From a bacterium (lineage in GTDB: Bacteria; UBA4055), in contig JAKQBN010000055.1 in assembly GCA_029559475.1 (NCBI GenBank), positions 105,849-169,848 of the forward strand: DNA of 64,000 nucleotides. The letters are read 5' to 3'. Below are positions 9,681 to 20,300 of the stretch, in pieces. Below the pieces are notes generated by a model. That model saw only the letters and a list, made by a program, of their open reading frames with translations. It was not told the DNA's origin and made no database searches. The translations under genes and the position numbers were made by a program. The number at the start of each line of letters is the position of its first letter. The first letter of the stretch is position 1.

Positions 9681-9700
9681 TATTTTTTCCATTTTTAGCT
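9681..9700 (-). repeat. Conserved 20-bp element downstream of TPR paralogue 1
   Basis: Read on the minus strand this is AGCTAAAAATGGAAAAAATA, located 11-30 bp after the stop of the upstream gene. It matches the element at 11115-11134 in 19 of 20 positions. Confidence 0.5.
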
Positions 9701-9710
9701 TCGATTTTTG

Positions 9711-11036
9711 TTATATGAACTGATGTCTGTGTTCGGGATATACTAGAGATGGGGTACTGATCTGTCGGATCATCTGGTCGGCCTGAGCCTTTATTTCATG
9801 ATAGCCGTTCTTTTGTGCCAGCTCGATGGACTTTTTGTAACATTCAACAGCTTTTTCAGTATTATAAAGTTCTTTTACGATCAGTCCGCAGTTCAGGTAG
9901 AATAATGCTAAAGCTTTTTCGTCATTGAGCGATGATACAATGCTGTGCGCCTTATTTAAATGATAGATAGAATTTTTACTGTCCTTAATGATCCTGTGAC
10001 AGTCCGAATAGAGCATATATATCTGGTATCTGTACAGGTTCTGTCTGTCGGCCGGCAGAGAACGGATCCTGAGTAAAGCGGATTTTAAAAGGTATTTTGT
10101 CGTCTCGGAATTGCTTCGGATGATCGATATCTTTGATCTTTTGATTATGGCATTTATCAGCAGCTCATCATCGGATCCTGAACCTTCAAGAATGTGGATC
10201 AGTTTCTCGCAGATATTGTCTGAAGTCTCGTGATTTTTATTCTTTCTGTGCTGGACCGCGGCGCTGTACTTTGCTTTAAGATCGCTTATCGTTTTTTCAG
10301 TATCGAAAAAATTCCCGCAGTCATACACGATGTCTGAATGCATGGTCATGTTGACTTTTTTTATAAAACTTTTGAATTTATTTGATTTTAACGCGGATCT
10401 TTCCAGAATTATCTGATTGTTCAAAGAGACCGTAGCCAACGAATCGAAAAGGAAATCACAGATGTTCTCGTATCTTGTCCTTTCTTTTAAATAATTATAT
10501 TTTTTTAGGGAAAAATTAACATATTTTCTTATCTCTTTATAATGTTTCAGAATAAATTCTATATCTTTGTATCTGCTTCTATCAACATCGAATATTTCGC
10601 AGGATTTATCTATAAATAGCCTTTTTATTCTGATCCCCGATCTTTTGCAGTCTGAAATGAATTGAGCTATGAACTGACTTAGGATCCGTTTTTCTTTTAC
10701 GGGCGAATATGCGCAGAATACAAATCCGTGATTAATGTCTTTTATGAGATATCTGAATACAGGTTTTTCTTTTTGCAGCGGATACAGTTCCGATACTTTT
10801 AATACAAGTTCTGAAAGCGGACTGCCGTTAGCCTTATAATTATCGTTTCCGTCTTCTTTTTTCTTTTGACTTTTATTCTTTGAAAGAAGACCGTTCTTTT
10901 GTGAGTTGATCCAGTTTCTTATTGTTCGCGGAGTTATCCCGTGAATTTCTGCAAGTTTTTTTATTTTTTTTCTGCTCGTAGCCTGTTTTATAACTTTCAG
11001 CTTTTCCTCGACGGACTTACGCATAATAATGCTCAT
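9711..11036 (-). CDS. Transposase-like HTH/DDE-remnant protein with TPRs, paralogue 1
   Basis: The 441-residue protein opens with a transposase-type helix-turn-helix (about residues 5-50, KKIKKLAEIHGITPRTIRNW). A region follows that reads like a worn rve/DDE core. Possible triad residues are D of LIKDINHGFVFCAYS, D of LFIDKS and E of KERTRYEN, with the last two about 41 residues apart. From about residue 270 onward it is helical with TPR character, including KAVECYKKSIELAQKNG. It is a shorter sister of the next gene upstream and has the same domain order. No terminal inverted repeats or partner ORF mark it as a live IS. A domesticated transposase turned regulator is the favoured inference. 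A short alternative start at 11024 is possible. Confidence 0.6.
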   Translation of the reverse strand: MSIIMRKSVEEKLKVIKQATSRKKIKKLAEIHGITPRTIRNWINSQKNGLLSKNKSQKKKEDGNDNYKANGSPLSELVLKVSELYPLQKEKPVFRYLIKDINHGFVFCAYSPVKEKRILSQFIAQFISDCKRSGIRIKRLFIDKSCEIFDVDRSRYKDIEFILKHYKEIRKYVNFSLKKYNYLKERTRYENICDFLFDSLATVSLNNQIILERSALKSNKFKSFIKKVNMTMHSDIVYDCGNFFDTEKTISDLKAKYSAAVQHRKNKNHETSDNICEKLIHILEGSGSDDELLINAIIKRSKISIIRSNSETTKYLLKSALLRIRSLPADRQNLYRYQIYMLYSDCHRIIKDSKNSIYHLNKAHSIVSSLNDEKALALFYLNCGLIVKELYNTEKAVECYKKSIELAQKNGYHEIKAQADQMIRQISTPSLVYPEHRHQFI

Positions 11037-11114
11037 TTTAATTTTCGGTTAATGTTTTATAAGCAAAATTTAATGCATAAAAAAGCTGAATTCAATTATT
11101 GCCGGATATTTTTA

Positions 11115-11134
11115 TATTTTTTCCGTTTTTAGCT
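11115..11134 (-). repeat. Conserved 20-bp element downstream of TPR paralogue 2
   Basis: Read on the minus strand this is AGCTAAAAACGGAAAAAATA, located 27-46 bp after the paralogue 2 stop. It differs at one position from the element at 9681-9700. A looser similarity extends a further 25 bp or so to TTGAA. Confidence 0.5.
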
Positions 11135-11160
11135 ATGTTTTTAAAAATATGAAATAACTT

Positions 11161-13278
11161 TTATACCTGATGCAACTCTAATTGTTTTTTCACAAAGTAC
11201 ATCTGTTCTTCAGTATCGTATAATTTACTTTTTAGCAGTTCCTGCAGATAAATTTTATAAGCTTCTTTTTTGTTCGTCTTATAAAAATCAGACTTTTTTT
11301 CTAATATTACTGAAGAATAAGCATAGAATTCATTTGAATCTGAATCTGCTTTCTTATTAAGGATTTTTAAATTCGCTTTTGCCTTTTTAAAATCTCCGGA
11401 CTCTATGTGCAGTTCGATTAATACCGTCAAAGCTTTGAGATAAGGGAATGGATTTCCTTTTGTTGTCTTTGCTATTTCTATTGCTGATAATATTTCCGAT
11501 TCAGCCTTTACGAACTTTTTTTCAATTTTTGAGATCATTCCGTTATATAAAGGCAAATTATACTTCTGTGAAGTATTATCCGTATTCTCCAAGAGCAGAG
11601 AAACCTCGGACAATCTGCTTTTTACATCGGAAATTCGTCCTGATTCAATTTCAGACAGACACAAATTCAGCATATTATCTATAAGCGGTACTTTCAGGTT
11701 GTTTTTTTGCGATAATTCAATATTGTCTTCAAATATTTTCCCGGCTTTTAGAAATTCATTCATTTTTATATACGCCACGGCTTTGTTGCCCGATACAGGG
11801 ATTCGAATGGTGGTCAGCACAGCAGGATTATCTGATCTGTCAATAATTTCAACGGACTTATCATAAGCTTTAATGCTTTCCGATAATTTTCCCGCGATCT
11901 GAAGACAGTCTCCGTATTTTGCCCATAGAACTACTTTCTGAACGAACATGTTTTTATATAGATCATCGGCTATCATTTTTTCGTATAATTTTATTGCTTC
12001 TGAAGTATTACCTCTTTTTACGTTGTAATCAGCTTTATTCTCTTTTACCGCAAGAAGGATGTCGTCGAATTTATTCTTCTCGGCTAATACTTCGGACTTG
12101 AGTAAGAATTCTTCAGCTTTATCAAATGTACCTGTATTCTTATAAAATAGGGAATAATTTATGTAAAATATTGCCTTGTTCCTTTCATTGCTGTCTGCTT
12201 CAACTTGTCGTCTTGCTTTTTCAAAGAAATAAAGGCACTTTCTGTTTTCGTTTGTCAGTCTGTAAACATCCGCGTAAAGCATATAGCCTGCATACTTAAA
12301 CCCGCTTATTTTATCAGCCGGAAGTAATTTCGCCATTTTCATAGCCTTCGAAAAGTATTTTCTTGCATTAACCATATCTTTTTTTAATGCATAGACCTTC
12401 CCTATCTGGATCAGTATTTTTGCGTACAGTTCCGAATAAGATCCCGAATCTTTTAAGATCACTTCTATCCTTCTGTAACGGTCATCCGAATTCACAAGAT
12501 CGAATTTTTTATGGATTTCGAGAGCCTGATCGAACATTTTTGTCAGTATTTCGCCTGATCTGCTTTCGTCAAAGCTTTTAACTTCATCGGAAAGAATAGC
12601 CGAATGATACTTTATGTTCAGCTTTTTTACAGATTCGAAACATTTGGAAGATTTTACAGCCTTATATTTTTCTAATGCTGTATGATTGTTTTTTGCTGTC
12701 GTAGCCATAGAATCAAATAAAAATTCATTATTGTTTTCGTATTTTGTTCTTTCTTTCATAAAACTATTGTGCTTTGTTGTAAAAGTCAGATGTTTTTTGA
12801 TCGAAGTGTTGTTAACGCAGGTCAGTATTGTGCCTGTAGATTTTAGATCACTAACATGATTTCTTTTATCTGTAATAATTTTCTTTACTGTTATTCCTGA
12901 TTTTTTCAGGTCTGAAAGAAAGAGATTTAAAATTTCTTTGAAATATCCGTTAGAGTTGTCGGATGAATACGCGCATAGAATAAATCCGCGGTTTATATCT
13001 TTTAAAAGATGCCTGTAAACAGTTTGATCTTTCAGAACAGAATATACAAGTGAAACTTTATAAACCGATTCGCTGAAAGGTCCTGATATTTTTTTACTCT
13101 TTTGAGGACTTTTCGGATCAGGATCCTTTTTGCCGTTAAGTTCGCCTGCTTTGTAAAGCGCGATCCAGTTCTTTATGGTTTTTTCGGTAATCCCGTGCTG
13201 GATGGCGAGTTTCTTTATCAGCTTTTTACTTTTCGCCTGTTTTACGATCTCTAATTTCTCGATCAATGATCTGGTCAT
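11161..13278 (-). CDS. Transposase-like HTH/DDE-remnant protein with TPRs, paralogue 2
   Basis: This 705-residue protein has the same plan as its neighbour. The HTH is at about residues 5-48 (KLIKKLAIQHGITEKTIKNW). The DDE-like region is at about residues 80-230, with D of LLKDINRGFILCAYS, D of IITDKRNH and E of KERTKYEN as candidate triad residues. A long TPR array runs from about residue 265 to the end (e.g. ALKKDMVNARKYFSKAMKMA, KLSESIKAYDKSVEII). There is no signal peptide, so it should act in the cytoplasm. HTH plus TPR recalls peptide- or partner-sensing regulators, while the middle recalls IS3/IS481 transposases. The function is unknown. Confidence 0.6.
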   Translation of the reverse strand: MTRSLIEKLEIVKQAKSKKLIKKLAIQHGITEKTIKNWIALYKAGELNGKKDPDPKSPQKSKKISGPFSESVYKVSLVYSVLKDQTVYRHLLKDINRGFILCAYSSDNSNGYFKEILNLFLSDLKKSGITVKKIITDKRNHVSDLKSTGTILTCVNNTSIKKHLTFTTKHNSFMKERTKYENNNEFLFDSMATTAKNNHTALEKYKAVKSSKCFESVKKLNIKYHSAILSDEVKSFDESRSGEILTKMFDQALEIHKKFDLVNSDDRYRRIEVILKDSGSYSELYAKILIQIGKVYALKKDMVNARKYFSKAMKMAKLLPADKISGFKYAGYMLYADVYRLTNENRKCLYFFEKARRQVEADSNERNKAIFYINYSLFYKNTGTFDKAEEFLLKSEVLAEKNKFDDILLAVKENKADYNVKRGNTSEAIKLYEKMIADDLYKNMFVQKVVLWAKYGDCLQIAGKLSESIKAYDKSVEIIDRSDNPAVLTTIRIPVSGNKAVAYIKMNEFLKAGKIFEDNIELSQKNNLKVPLIDNMLNLCLSEIESGRISDVKSRLSEVSLLLENTDNTSQKYNLPLYNGMISKIEKKFVKAESEILSAIEIAKTTKGNPFPYLKALTVLIELHIESGDFKKAKANLKILNKKADSDSNEFYAYSSVILEKKSDFYKTNKKEAYKIYLQELLKSKLYDTEEQMYFVKKQLELHQV

Positions 13279-13416
13279 ACATAACCCCTCTTAATTTATT
13301 ACTTTTCGCCAATATCGTTTTACATCACTTTTAGTGATAATTTATAAAAGACTGAATGAATAATCAAGATATATTAAACGTGATCGATAAATCAGCGGAG
13401 TTGAAATAATCTTAAA

Positions 13417-13450
13417 ATAAAAAAGGCAGTACATAATTACTGCCTTTTTA
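13417..13450 (-). terminator. Rho-independent terminator after the VWA lipoprotein gene
   Basis: The stem GGCAGTA/TACTGCC with a 6-base loop is flanked by A-runs on one side and T-runs on the other, so it can work in both directions. It lies 36 bp past the stop of the minus-strand VWA gene. Confidence 0.75.
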
Positions 13451-13485
13451 TTCAAAACCGGAATACCCGGTCATGTTCTTCAGAT

Positions 13486-14664
13486 CTAGTAATTAGCTTT
13501 GACTGTTACTTCCCCGTCCGAAGTTCCTATATCGATCACTATACGAATATCTTTTTCCGTGCCGTCAGTTTTAGATGTTTCAAATTCAACAAGCGAAGAT
13601 GCTGCTGTGACTTCAACAATCGGAAGTGTAGTAAGATCAACATATCCTGTATAATCACCTGCTCCGAAAATATCGAACCACATTCCTCCTGTTCCGGCAG
13701 ATGTATATGAAATTTCATTCAGAATTAAATTTCCCGGTTGAGCCAGCCAGTGCATATCGTAAGCGCCATTTTCAAGATAAGTATAATCTGGTGTCGGGGA
13801 TACGACGTGGACGGTTGCATATCCTTCAAGAGCTGCCGCAAGTTCATCGGTTCGCCATGGAGAATGAGACGTTCCCGATCCGACAGGAGCGCCTTCACCC
13901 CATGTGGATACATCTGTAAGGACTATGAACATTTTCTGCGCGCCTTCTCTCCATGTAAAATTGTTGTAAGCCCACCATATAGCATCAAATCCGCCTTCGG
14001 GGCTATCACCACCGTCATATCCTTCATAACCTGCATACAAGCTGTCAACGAATTTGTAAACCGGTCCTGTTGTATCGATCTTGGTAGTAATATTTTCATA
14101 GTCTACAACTACATAAGCTCCTGGATCATTATCGTCGGGTATTCCATTAATTTCAACAGGAATTCTCGAATCGTAATTATCTGCATATGCTACTGCTCCT
14201 GCTGCGACATTTATTCCTTCTGATTTCATGTTTTTTAAGAAATCAGTAACGCTGGCTCTGACACCGTCTATTGTTCCGCTCATCGAACCTGTTACGTCGA
14301 TTATAAAAACGATATCCGTTCCCAAAGAGATAGTGCCGTCGTTATTTGTAATTTTTATACCCTGAACTACTCCGTCTTCAACCACTGTCAGGTTCTCGGT
14401 CGTGTAGATAATAGGATCACCTTTGCTTACATTTAAAAGTCCACCGACATTGAGTTTGACTCTTGTAGGATTAGACGGATCTACTTTAACCGCTACGTTC
14501 GGTTTGAGCGGTCCGCTTTTTACTGCCGGTGGAAGAGTCCCCGGATCTGCAGGTATATCGGAATTATCAACTACTATCGGTTCCGACGATTTTTCATCAC
14601 TACATGACCATATGAACATACCGGCTATGATAACTGCCAATGTTAAAAACTGCCATTTTTTCAT
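13486..14664 (-). CDS. VWA-domain lipoprotein
   Basis: This 392-residue exported protein has a signal segment ending at a lipobox-like IWSC (Cys about residue 21), so it is probably a lipid-anchored protein. A low-complexity spacer is followed by a von Willebrand factor A domain from about residue 115. Its MIDAS motif DVTGSMS supplies the D-x-S-x-S metal site, and LTDVSTWG supplies the distal aspartate. The C-terminal 50 residues form a small beta domain ending VTVKANY. VWA domains bind proteins or matrix in a metal-dependent way, and the ligand is unknown. It has its own terminator and appears to be monocistronic. Confidence 0.85.
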   Translation of the reverse strand: MKKWQFLTLAVIIAGMFIWSCSDEKSSEPIVVDNSDIPADPGTLPPAVKSGPLKPNVAVKVDPSNPTRVKLNVGGLLNVSKGDPIIYTTENLTVVEDGVVQGIKITNNDGTISLGTDIVFIIDVTGSMSGTIDGVRASVTDFLKNMKSEGINVAAGAVAYADNYDSRIPVEINGIPDDNDPGAYVVVDYENITTKIDTTGPVYKFVDSLYAGYEGYDGGDSPEGGFDAIWWAYNNFTWREGAQKMFIVLTDVSTWGEGAPVGSGTSHSPWRTDELAAALEGYATVHVVSPTPDYTYLENGAYDMHWLAQPGNLILNEISYTSAGTGGMWFDIFGAGDYTGYVDLTTLPIVEVTAASSLVEFETSKTDGTEKDIRIVIDIGTSDGEVTVKANY

Positions 14665-14819
14665 TTCGTTTCTCCATTTTTGTTTTTCTTAGGATATTTA
14701 CACTACTTTCCCAATTTAAAATAAACCAAAGTAATAATCAAGTAATAATTTACCTTATTATTCTGTAATTTATGCAGACATTTTTTTGGAGGATATCATG
14801 ACGTGTAATTTCAAAAGAT

Positions 14820-17168
14820 CTATTTAAGCTCGATAACGGTGACCCCGTAATCACCTTCGCCGTACTCGCCGAATTTCTTGCGCTTGATATACGGACATTT
14901 TTCAAGATAATCATTGATCAGCTTTGATAGGATCCCCTGCCCTTTACCGTGAACGATCTCGCAGTAATTCATATTATGGAGCATCATATTCTCGATATGC
15001 TTTTCAACAAGCATGACAGCCTCGTCTCCCCTCTTTCCTCTAAGATCGAGCCTTAATGAAACAGCGTTATCTTCAGACGGACTGAATTTTATATTGACGT
15101 TCACATCCTCTTTTCTTTCCAGAACGTCAATAATGTCTGCCAGCTTGATCTTCATCTTAATGCTGCCTACAGTTACTTCGGCGTTCTTGCCCGAAACGCT
15201 TTCCACTATGCCTGAAGTTGAAAATCCGCCGATCTTGACTTCCATACCGGGTTTAATTTCACCATTATAGGTTTCTTTTTTCTTTTCGGGTTCTCTGGCT
15301 ATCACTTCGATCTTCTTTTTTTCAGTCTCGATAGAACTTTTGACTTCCTTAACAACGGCTTTATCGGCTTTCGACGACCTGATCTCGGCGACCGCGCTCT
15401 CGATCGCTCTGTTCGAATTATCGATTATATCCTGAGCTTTACGTGCGGCTTCCTTCAATATCTTCTTTTCGTTTTTCGAGATCTCCTCGTACTTCCTGTT
15501 GTACATCTCCTTAAGTTCGTTAAGCTGCTGATTGACGCTCTTCGACTGCCTGAGAAGGTTATTGTAGCTGGTGATCTTTTCGTCAAGCTCGGATATCAAC
15601 CCTTCGAGATCCTCTTTTTCGTTCGATAGATGCTTCCTTGCATTATCTATAATATACTGCGGAAGCCCGTGCCGTTTAGCTATCTCGAAAGCATAGCTCG
15701 AACCCGGAACGCCCGATCTGAATTTATAAGTAGGAGTTATATTCTGCTTGTCGAACTCCATTGAGCCGTTCTCTACGCCCGGAGTTTTATAAGCGTAAGA
15801 TTTAAGTACTCCCTGATGCGTTGTAGCCAGAGTGATATACTTTCTTTTTGTCAGCTCGGAAAGTACAGCCATCGACAGACTCGAACCTTCTGCAGGATCT
15901 GTTGATGCTCCGATCTCATCGAAAAGCACGAGTGTGTTTTTGCTTTTCGCTTTGAGTACTTTGGATATCTTGCTTATATGCGAGCTGAATGTCGAAAGAT
16001 CGTTCTCTATCGACTGACCGTCACCGATATCTGTGAATATTTCATTGAACACCGCGACATTGGAATTACTCTGCGCGGGTATGTGCATTCCGGCCTTGAT
16101 CATAAGGCAGATAAGCCCGACGGTCTTTAATGCGACCGTTTTTCCACCCGCGTTCGGTCCCGTAATCACAAGAGTATTATACTTTTCCCCTATCTCGAGG
16201 TCCAGAGGCACAACACCTTTCTCTCCGTGCGTATCCAACAGCAGCGGATGCCTGCCGTAATATATGTTGACAATATTTTTGTCGTTCACTTTAGGATGAT
16301 GGCAATGATAATGAATGCTGAATTTAGCCTTGGAGTAAATCACATCGATCTCCGCGGAAATCTCAAGGTCGGTTAAAAGTTCATTCTTAATATTGAATAC
16401 TTTCGTCGAAAGCGCTCTTATTATCCTTTCAATCTCCTTTCTTTCCTGCCTGATCAGCTTCTCAAGCTCCGAATTAATCTCAATCGCCTCGTACGGCTCA
16501 ATAAAAACCGTACTCCCAGTCGCACTTTCGTCAATAACAACACCTCTGACCTTATTTCTTTTATCGGCTCTGACAGGTATGACGAACCTTCCGTCCCTGA
16601 TCGTGATCTCGCCGTCCCTCGTATATCCCGCCTGAGAATAAGCGTCGAGCATTTCAGAAGTCTTTTTCCTGAGTTTGTTCTGCGCAGTCTGTATCGAACT
16701 TCTTACCGATCTGAGTTCTTTCGATGCTGTATCAAGAACATTGCCTTCTTCACCGACCGCTTTAAAAATATCCTCTTCCACATCTTCGAAAACCTCTATA
16801 TCGCCGCAGATTTCATAAAGGAAAGGATATCTCTCCTTTTTTTCATGAAGATGAGAGAAAAGCCTTCTGAATACGGACATTGACTCGGCTATCCTGTAGA
16901 GATCGGCGGGATCCATAAGCTGTTCCGGAGCGCTCAGGTTCTCAAGCGCTTCTTCTATGTCCCTCACCCCGCGTAACGGAAGCTCCGACTCGCTTAGAAG
17001 TTTCTTCATCTCGGTGACGAGATCCAGTGAAGATAGTATCACAGGCATTTCTTCTGAAAGTTCGAGAGAATCTATATAACTTTTACCCTTTCCGGTTACG
17101 GCGAGATCAATAAGTTTTTCTCTGATTTTATTGAACCCTAATGTTCTTTCTGAATTTATTACGTTCAT
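14820..17168 (-). CDS. mutS2: Endonuclease MutS2
   Basis: MutS2 acts on recombination intermediates and collided ribosomes rather than in mismatch repair. The 782-residue protein has the MutS core and ATPase with Walker A GPNAGGKT (about residue 330), Walker B LFDEIGASTDP (about residue 410) and the ATTHQG motif. A long coiled coil spans about residues 510-610, then a KOW-like region. The C-terminal Smr nuclease domain has LDLRG near residue 704 and HGKGQG near residue 741. The N-terminal mismatch-recognition domain of MutS is absent, as expected for MutS2. The length is normal and no lesion is visible. Confidence 0.96.
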   Translation of the reverse strand: MNVINSERTLGFNKIREKLIDLAVTGKGKSYIDSLELSEEMPVILSSLDLVTEMKKLLSESELPLRGVRDIEEALENLSAPEQLMDPADLYRIAESMSVFRRLFSHLHEKKERYPFLYEICGDIEVFEDVEEDIFKAVGEEGNVLDTASKELRSVRSSIQTAQNKLRKKTSEMLDAYSQAGYTRDGEITIRDGRFVIPVRADKRNKVRGVVIDESATGSTVFIEPYEAIEINSELEKLIRQERKEIERIIRALSTKVFNIKNELLTDLEISAEIDVIYSKAKFSIHYHCHHPKVNDKNIVNIYYGRHPLLLDTHGEKGVVPLDLEIGEKYNTLVITGPNAGGKTVALKTVGLICLMIKAGMHIPAQSNSNVAVFNEIFTDIGDGQSIENDLSTFSSHISKISKVLKAKSKNTLVLFDEIGASTDPAEGSSLSMAVLSELTKRKYITLATTHQGVLKSYAYKTPGVENGSMEFDKQNITPTYKFRSGVPGSSYAFEIAKRHGLPQYIIDNARKHLSNEKEDLEGLISELDEKITSYNNLLRQSKSVNQQLNELKEMYNRKYEEISKNEKKILKEAARKAQDIIDNSNRAIESAVAEIRSSKADKAVVKEVKSSIETEKKKIEVIAREPEKKKETYNGEIKPGMEVKIGGFSTSGIVESVSGKNAEVTVGSIKMKIKLADIIDVLERKEDVNVNIKFSPSEDNAVSLRLDLRGKRGDEAVMLVEKHIENMMLHNMNYCEIVHGKGQGILSKLINDYLEKCPYIKRKKFGEYGEGDYGVTVIELK

Positions 17169-17244
17169 TTTTTTCTTCTCTATTTTAATGCTGAAATCTA
17201 AGTTTAAATGCGTGATTATGAAATGAAAAAATAATTTATTTTTC

Positions 17245-17273
17245 TTGATTTCGGGTTCGAAGGAATATAGATT
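17245..17273 (+). promoter_or_regulatory. Possible sigma70-type promoter for the FG-GAP gene
   Basis: TTGATT and TAGATT are separated by 17 bp, each matching the consensus in four of six positions, in the 157-bp gap upstream of the large gene. A strong GGGAGG ribosome site follows at 17313-17318. Confidence 0.4.
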
Positions 17274-17325
17274 TTAAAAGATATTATTAACTGACGCTTA
17301 ATAAAATACAAAGGGAGGATGTTTT

Positions 17326-20300
17326 ATGAAGAGAATATTAATTTGGGCTCTGTCGGTTATGTTATTCATCCCGGCAGCTGCGTTTTCGCAGTTCGCGGGA
17401 GGAGACGGATCGTCAGGGAATCCGTATCAGGTTTCTACTGCTGCTGAACTCAATAACGTAAGAAATTATCTCACATCTTACTTTATCCAGACAGCCGACA
17501 TTCAGCTTGGTGAATCACCCTGGAATCAGGGAGAGGGATGGAATCCTATAGGTACGAACTCTACGAGCTTTCAGGGTAACTATAACGGAGGCAATTACAA
17601 GATCCTGAACCTGACTATAAACAGGGGTCTTACTAACTATGTCGGCATTTTCGGATACTGCAGCAGCGCAACTCTGCAGAACATAGTCATTCAGTCTCCG
17701 AACATCACAGCGTACACAGCCATCGGGCCACTAGTGGGATACGCTTTAAACAGCTACATTTCGAACTGCGCGGTCATAGGAGGCGGCAGTATATCCGGTG
17801 AAAATTACGTCGGAGGTTTAGCAGGATGGATCGTTGGATCTAACATCTATTCAAGCTATACATACATAAACGTATTCGGTTTTGAAAGGATAGGCGGGAT
17901 GGTGGGAAGGTGCGATACTAATTCCAACATCGCGAACTCTTATTCCAGATCATATGTTTCGGCATCCAACGATTACGCCGGAGGTTTCGCGGGGTACTGC
18001 CTGCAGACAACTGTAGCGAACAGCTATTCCTCCGGTTATGTTGACTGCGTAGGGTCAGTCAAAGGCGGATTCATTGCGTATAATACTGTTACTGCTAACA
18101 TTACTGAATGCTATTGGGATACCGAAGCAAGCGGTCAGACTTCTTCTCCGGGCGGAGGTACAGGAAAAACAACAGCCGAAATGAAATCTCAGACAACTTT
18201 CTCAGCATGGGATTTTTCAACACCGGTATGGAAAATATATTCGTCCGTAAACGACGGATATCCTTATCTTGCATGGGGTGACTGGCCCGGCATACTAACT
18301 ACTATCGCCAGCCCGTCTGAGGGAGGTTCTGTTACCACCGGAGGAGCTTATGAAGAGGGGACGCCGGTATGGCTAGAAGCTTCACCGACAGCTCCCTATT
18401 ATCAGTTCAAAAACTGGACGGATAATACATCGGCCGTCATTTCGACCGATCCGAACTTCGTATATTATATGCCGGAAGGAGATATGACCCTGACGGCGAA
18501 ATTCGAAAAATATTTTTCTGAAGTCAGCGCCGGATTTAGAGATGTTGCGGAAAGCACAACAAGCTGGTGCGATTATGATAACGACGGCGATCTTGATGTT
18601 CTTGTTGTCGGCTGGAACGGCGCATCAAGCAAAGTTGCAGAAAGAGTTGCAAAAATTTACAGAAACGACGGCGGTGAAGTTTTTACAGATATAAATGCCG
18701 GTCTGATTCCGGTTAGATATTCATCTTGTGCCTGGGGTGATTATGATAACGACGGTCTTCTCGATCTGGTAGTTTCCGGTTGGGAGAGTTCGTTAGTAAG
18801 TACAAGAATTTATAAAAACTACGGTAGTGATCAATTCTATGATGTTGGTGCCGGATTACCCGGGATCAATTCAGGTTCTGTCGCATGGTCGGATTACGAT
18901 AATGACGGCGATCTCGATCTCACTCTAAGCGGATGGTGCCCTTCGCAGGGACATAATATTACGAACATTTATAAAAACACGAACGGCAGCTTTACCGATA
19001 TAAGCGCAGGTTTAACAGGGTTGCAGTACAGCTCGATAGCATGGGCGGATTACGACAATGACGGCGATCCTGATCTGCTGACAACAGGATTAACTGACGG
19101 TTCGACGACACTGACCGTTCTCTACAATAACAATAACGGTATTTTTACAGATGCCGGAATAGGCCTTCATAATCTTCATAACGGATCAGTTGCGTGGGGT
19201 GATTATGATAACGATGGCGATCCTGATATACTTCTGACGGGCCAGGAAACAGGTGGAAAACAATATACTGAGATATACAGGAACGATTTAACAGGTTTTA
19301 CAGATATAGACGCCGCTACCGATTATGCGTCATGGAGTTCTGCAGCATGGTGCGATATCGATAACGACGGAATACTTGATATCATTGTTACCGGAAAAAA
19401 TCCTGATGAAATTAAAATAGCGAAAGTTTATAACATTTTCAGTGATACAGTTTATGAAAAAACAAATATCGCATTCGAAGGAGTACACTGGGGATCTATT
19501 GGATGCGGTGATTATGACAATGACGGGGACTCAGATATTATTATTTCGGGGTACGACAGCATAGAACATGCTGTAACAAAACTTTACAGAAATAACCACC
19601 ACCCGGTTAATACTCCGCCTTCAGCTCCTGCCAATCTTGCTTGGACGCTGTTCGACAATGATGTTACTTTATCATGGGACAGGTCGACAGACAGCCAGAC
19701 TTATGATATGGGTCTGACATACAACATCTATGTCGGTTCATCGCCTGCGAACGGAAATACGAAAAGCTCAATGAGCGATAATTCTACCGGTTTCAGAAAA
19801 GTAGTGCAGCTCGGAAATGCGGGTCAGCTTAACTCTTATACAATTAAGGACCTTCCGCTGGGAACATACTACTGGAGCGTCCAGGCGATTGATCCGTCCT
19901 ATAAAGGCTCTCTTTTTGCGACCGAAGGTACATTTGTCGTAAGTTCATTCACCGAAATGACGACATCGCTCCCCGGTCTCGGGAATAGTTATAATTCATG
20001 GGGAGACTACGATAACGACGGCGATCTTGACGTTATTGTTTCCGGAACGACCGGAACAGCCAGACTTACTGAAATATTCAGGAATGACGGCGGAGGAACT
20101 TTTACCGATATCGACGCCGGTATTGTGAATGTATGGTACAGCGCTTCAGCCTGGGGCGATTATGATAACGACGGAGATCTAGACCTCGTAATTTCCGGAC
20201 ACACAGGCTCGGTAAGAACTGCTAATATCTACATGAATGATTCAGGCGTATTTACCGATATCGGCGCAGGACTTCCCGGAGTAAATGCCGGATCTTTAGC

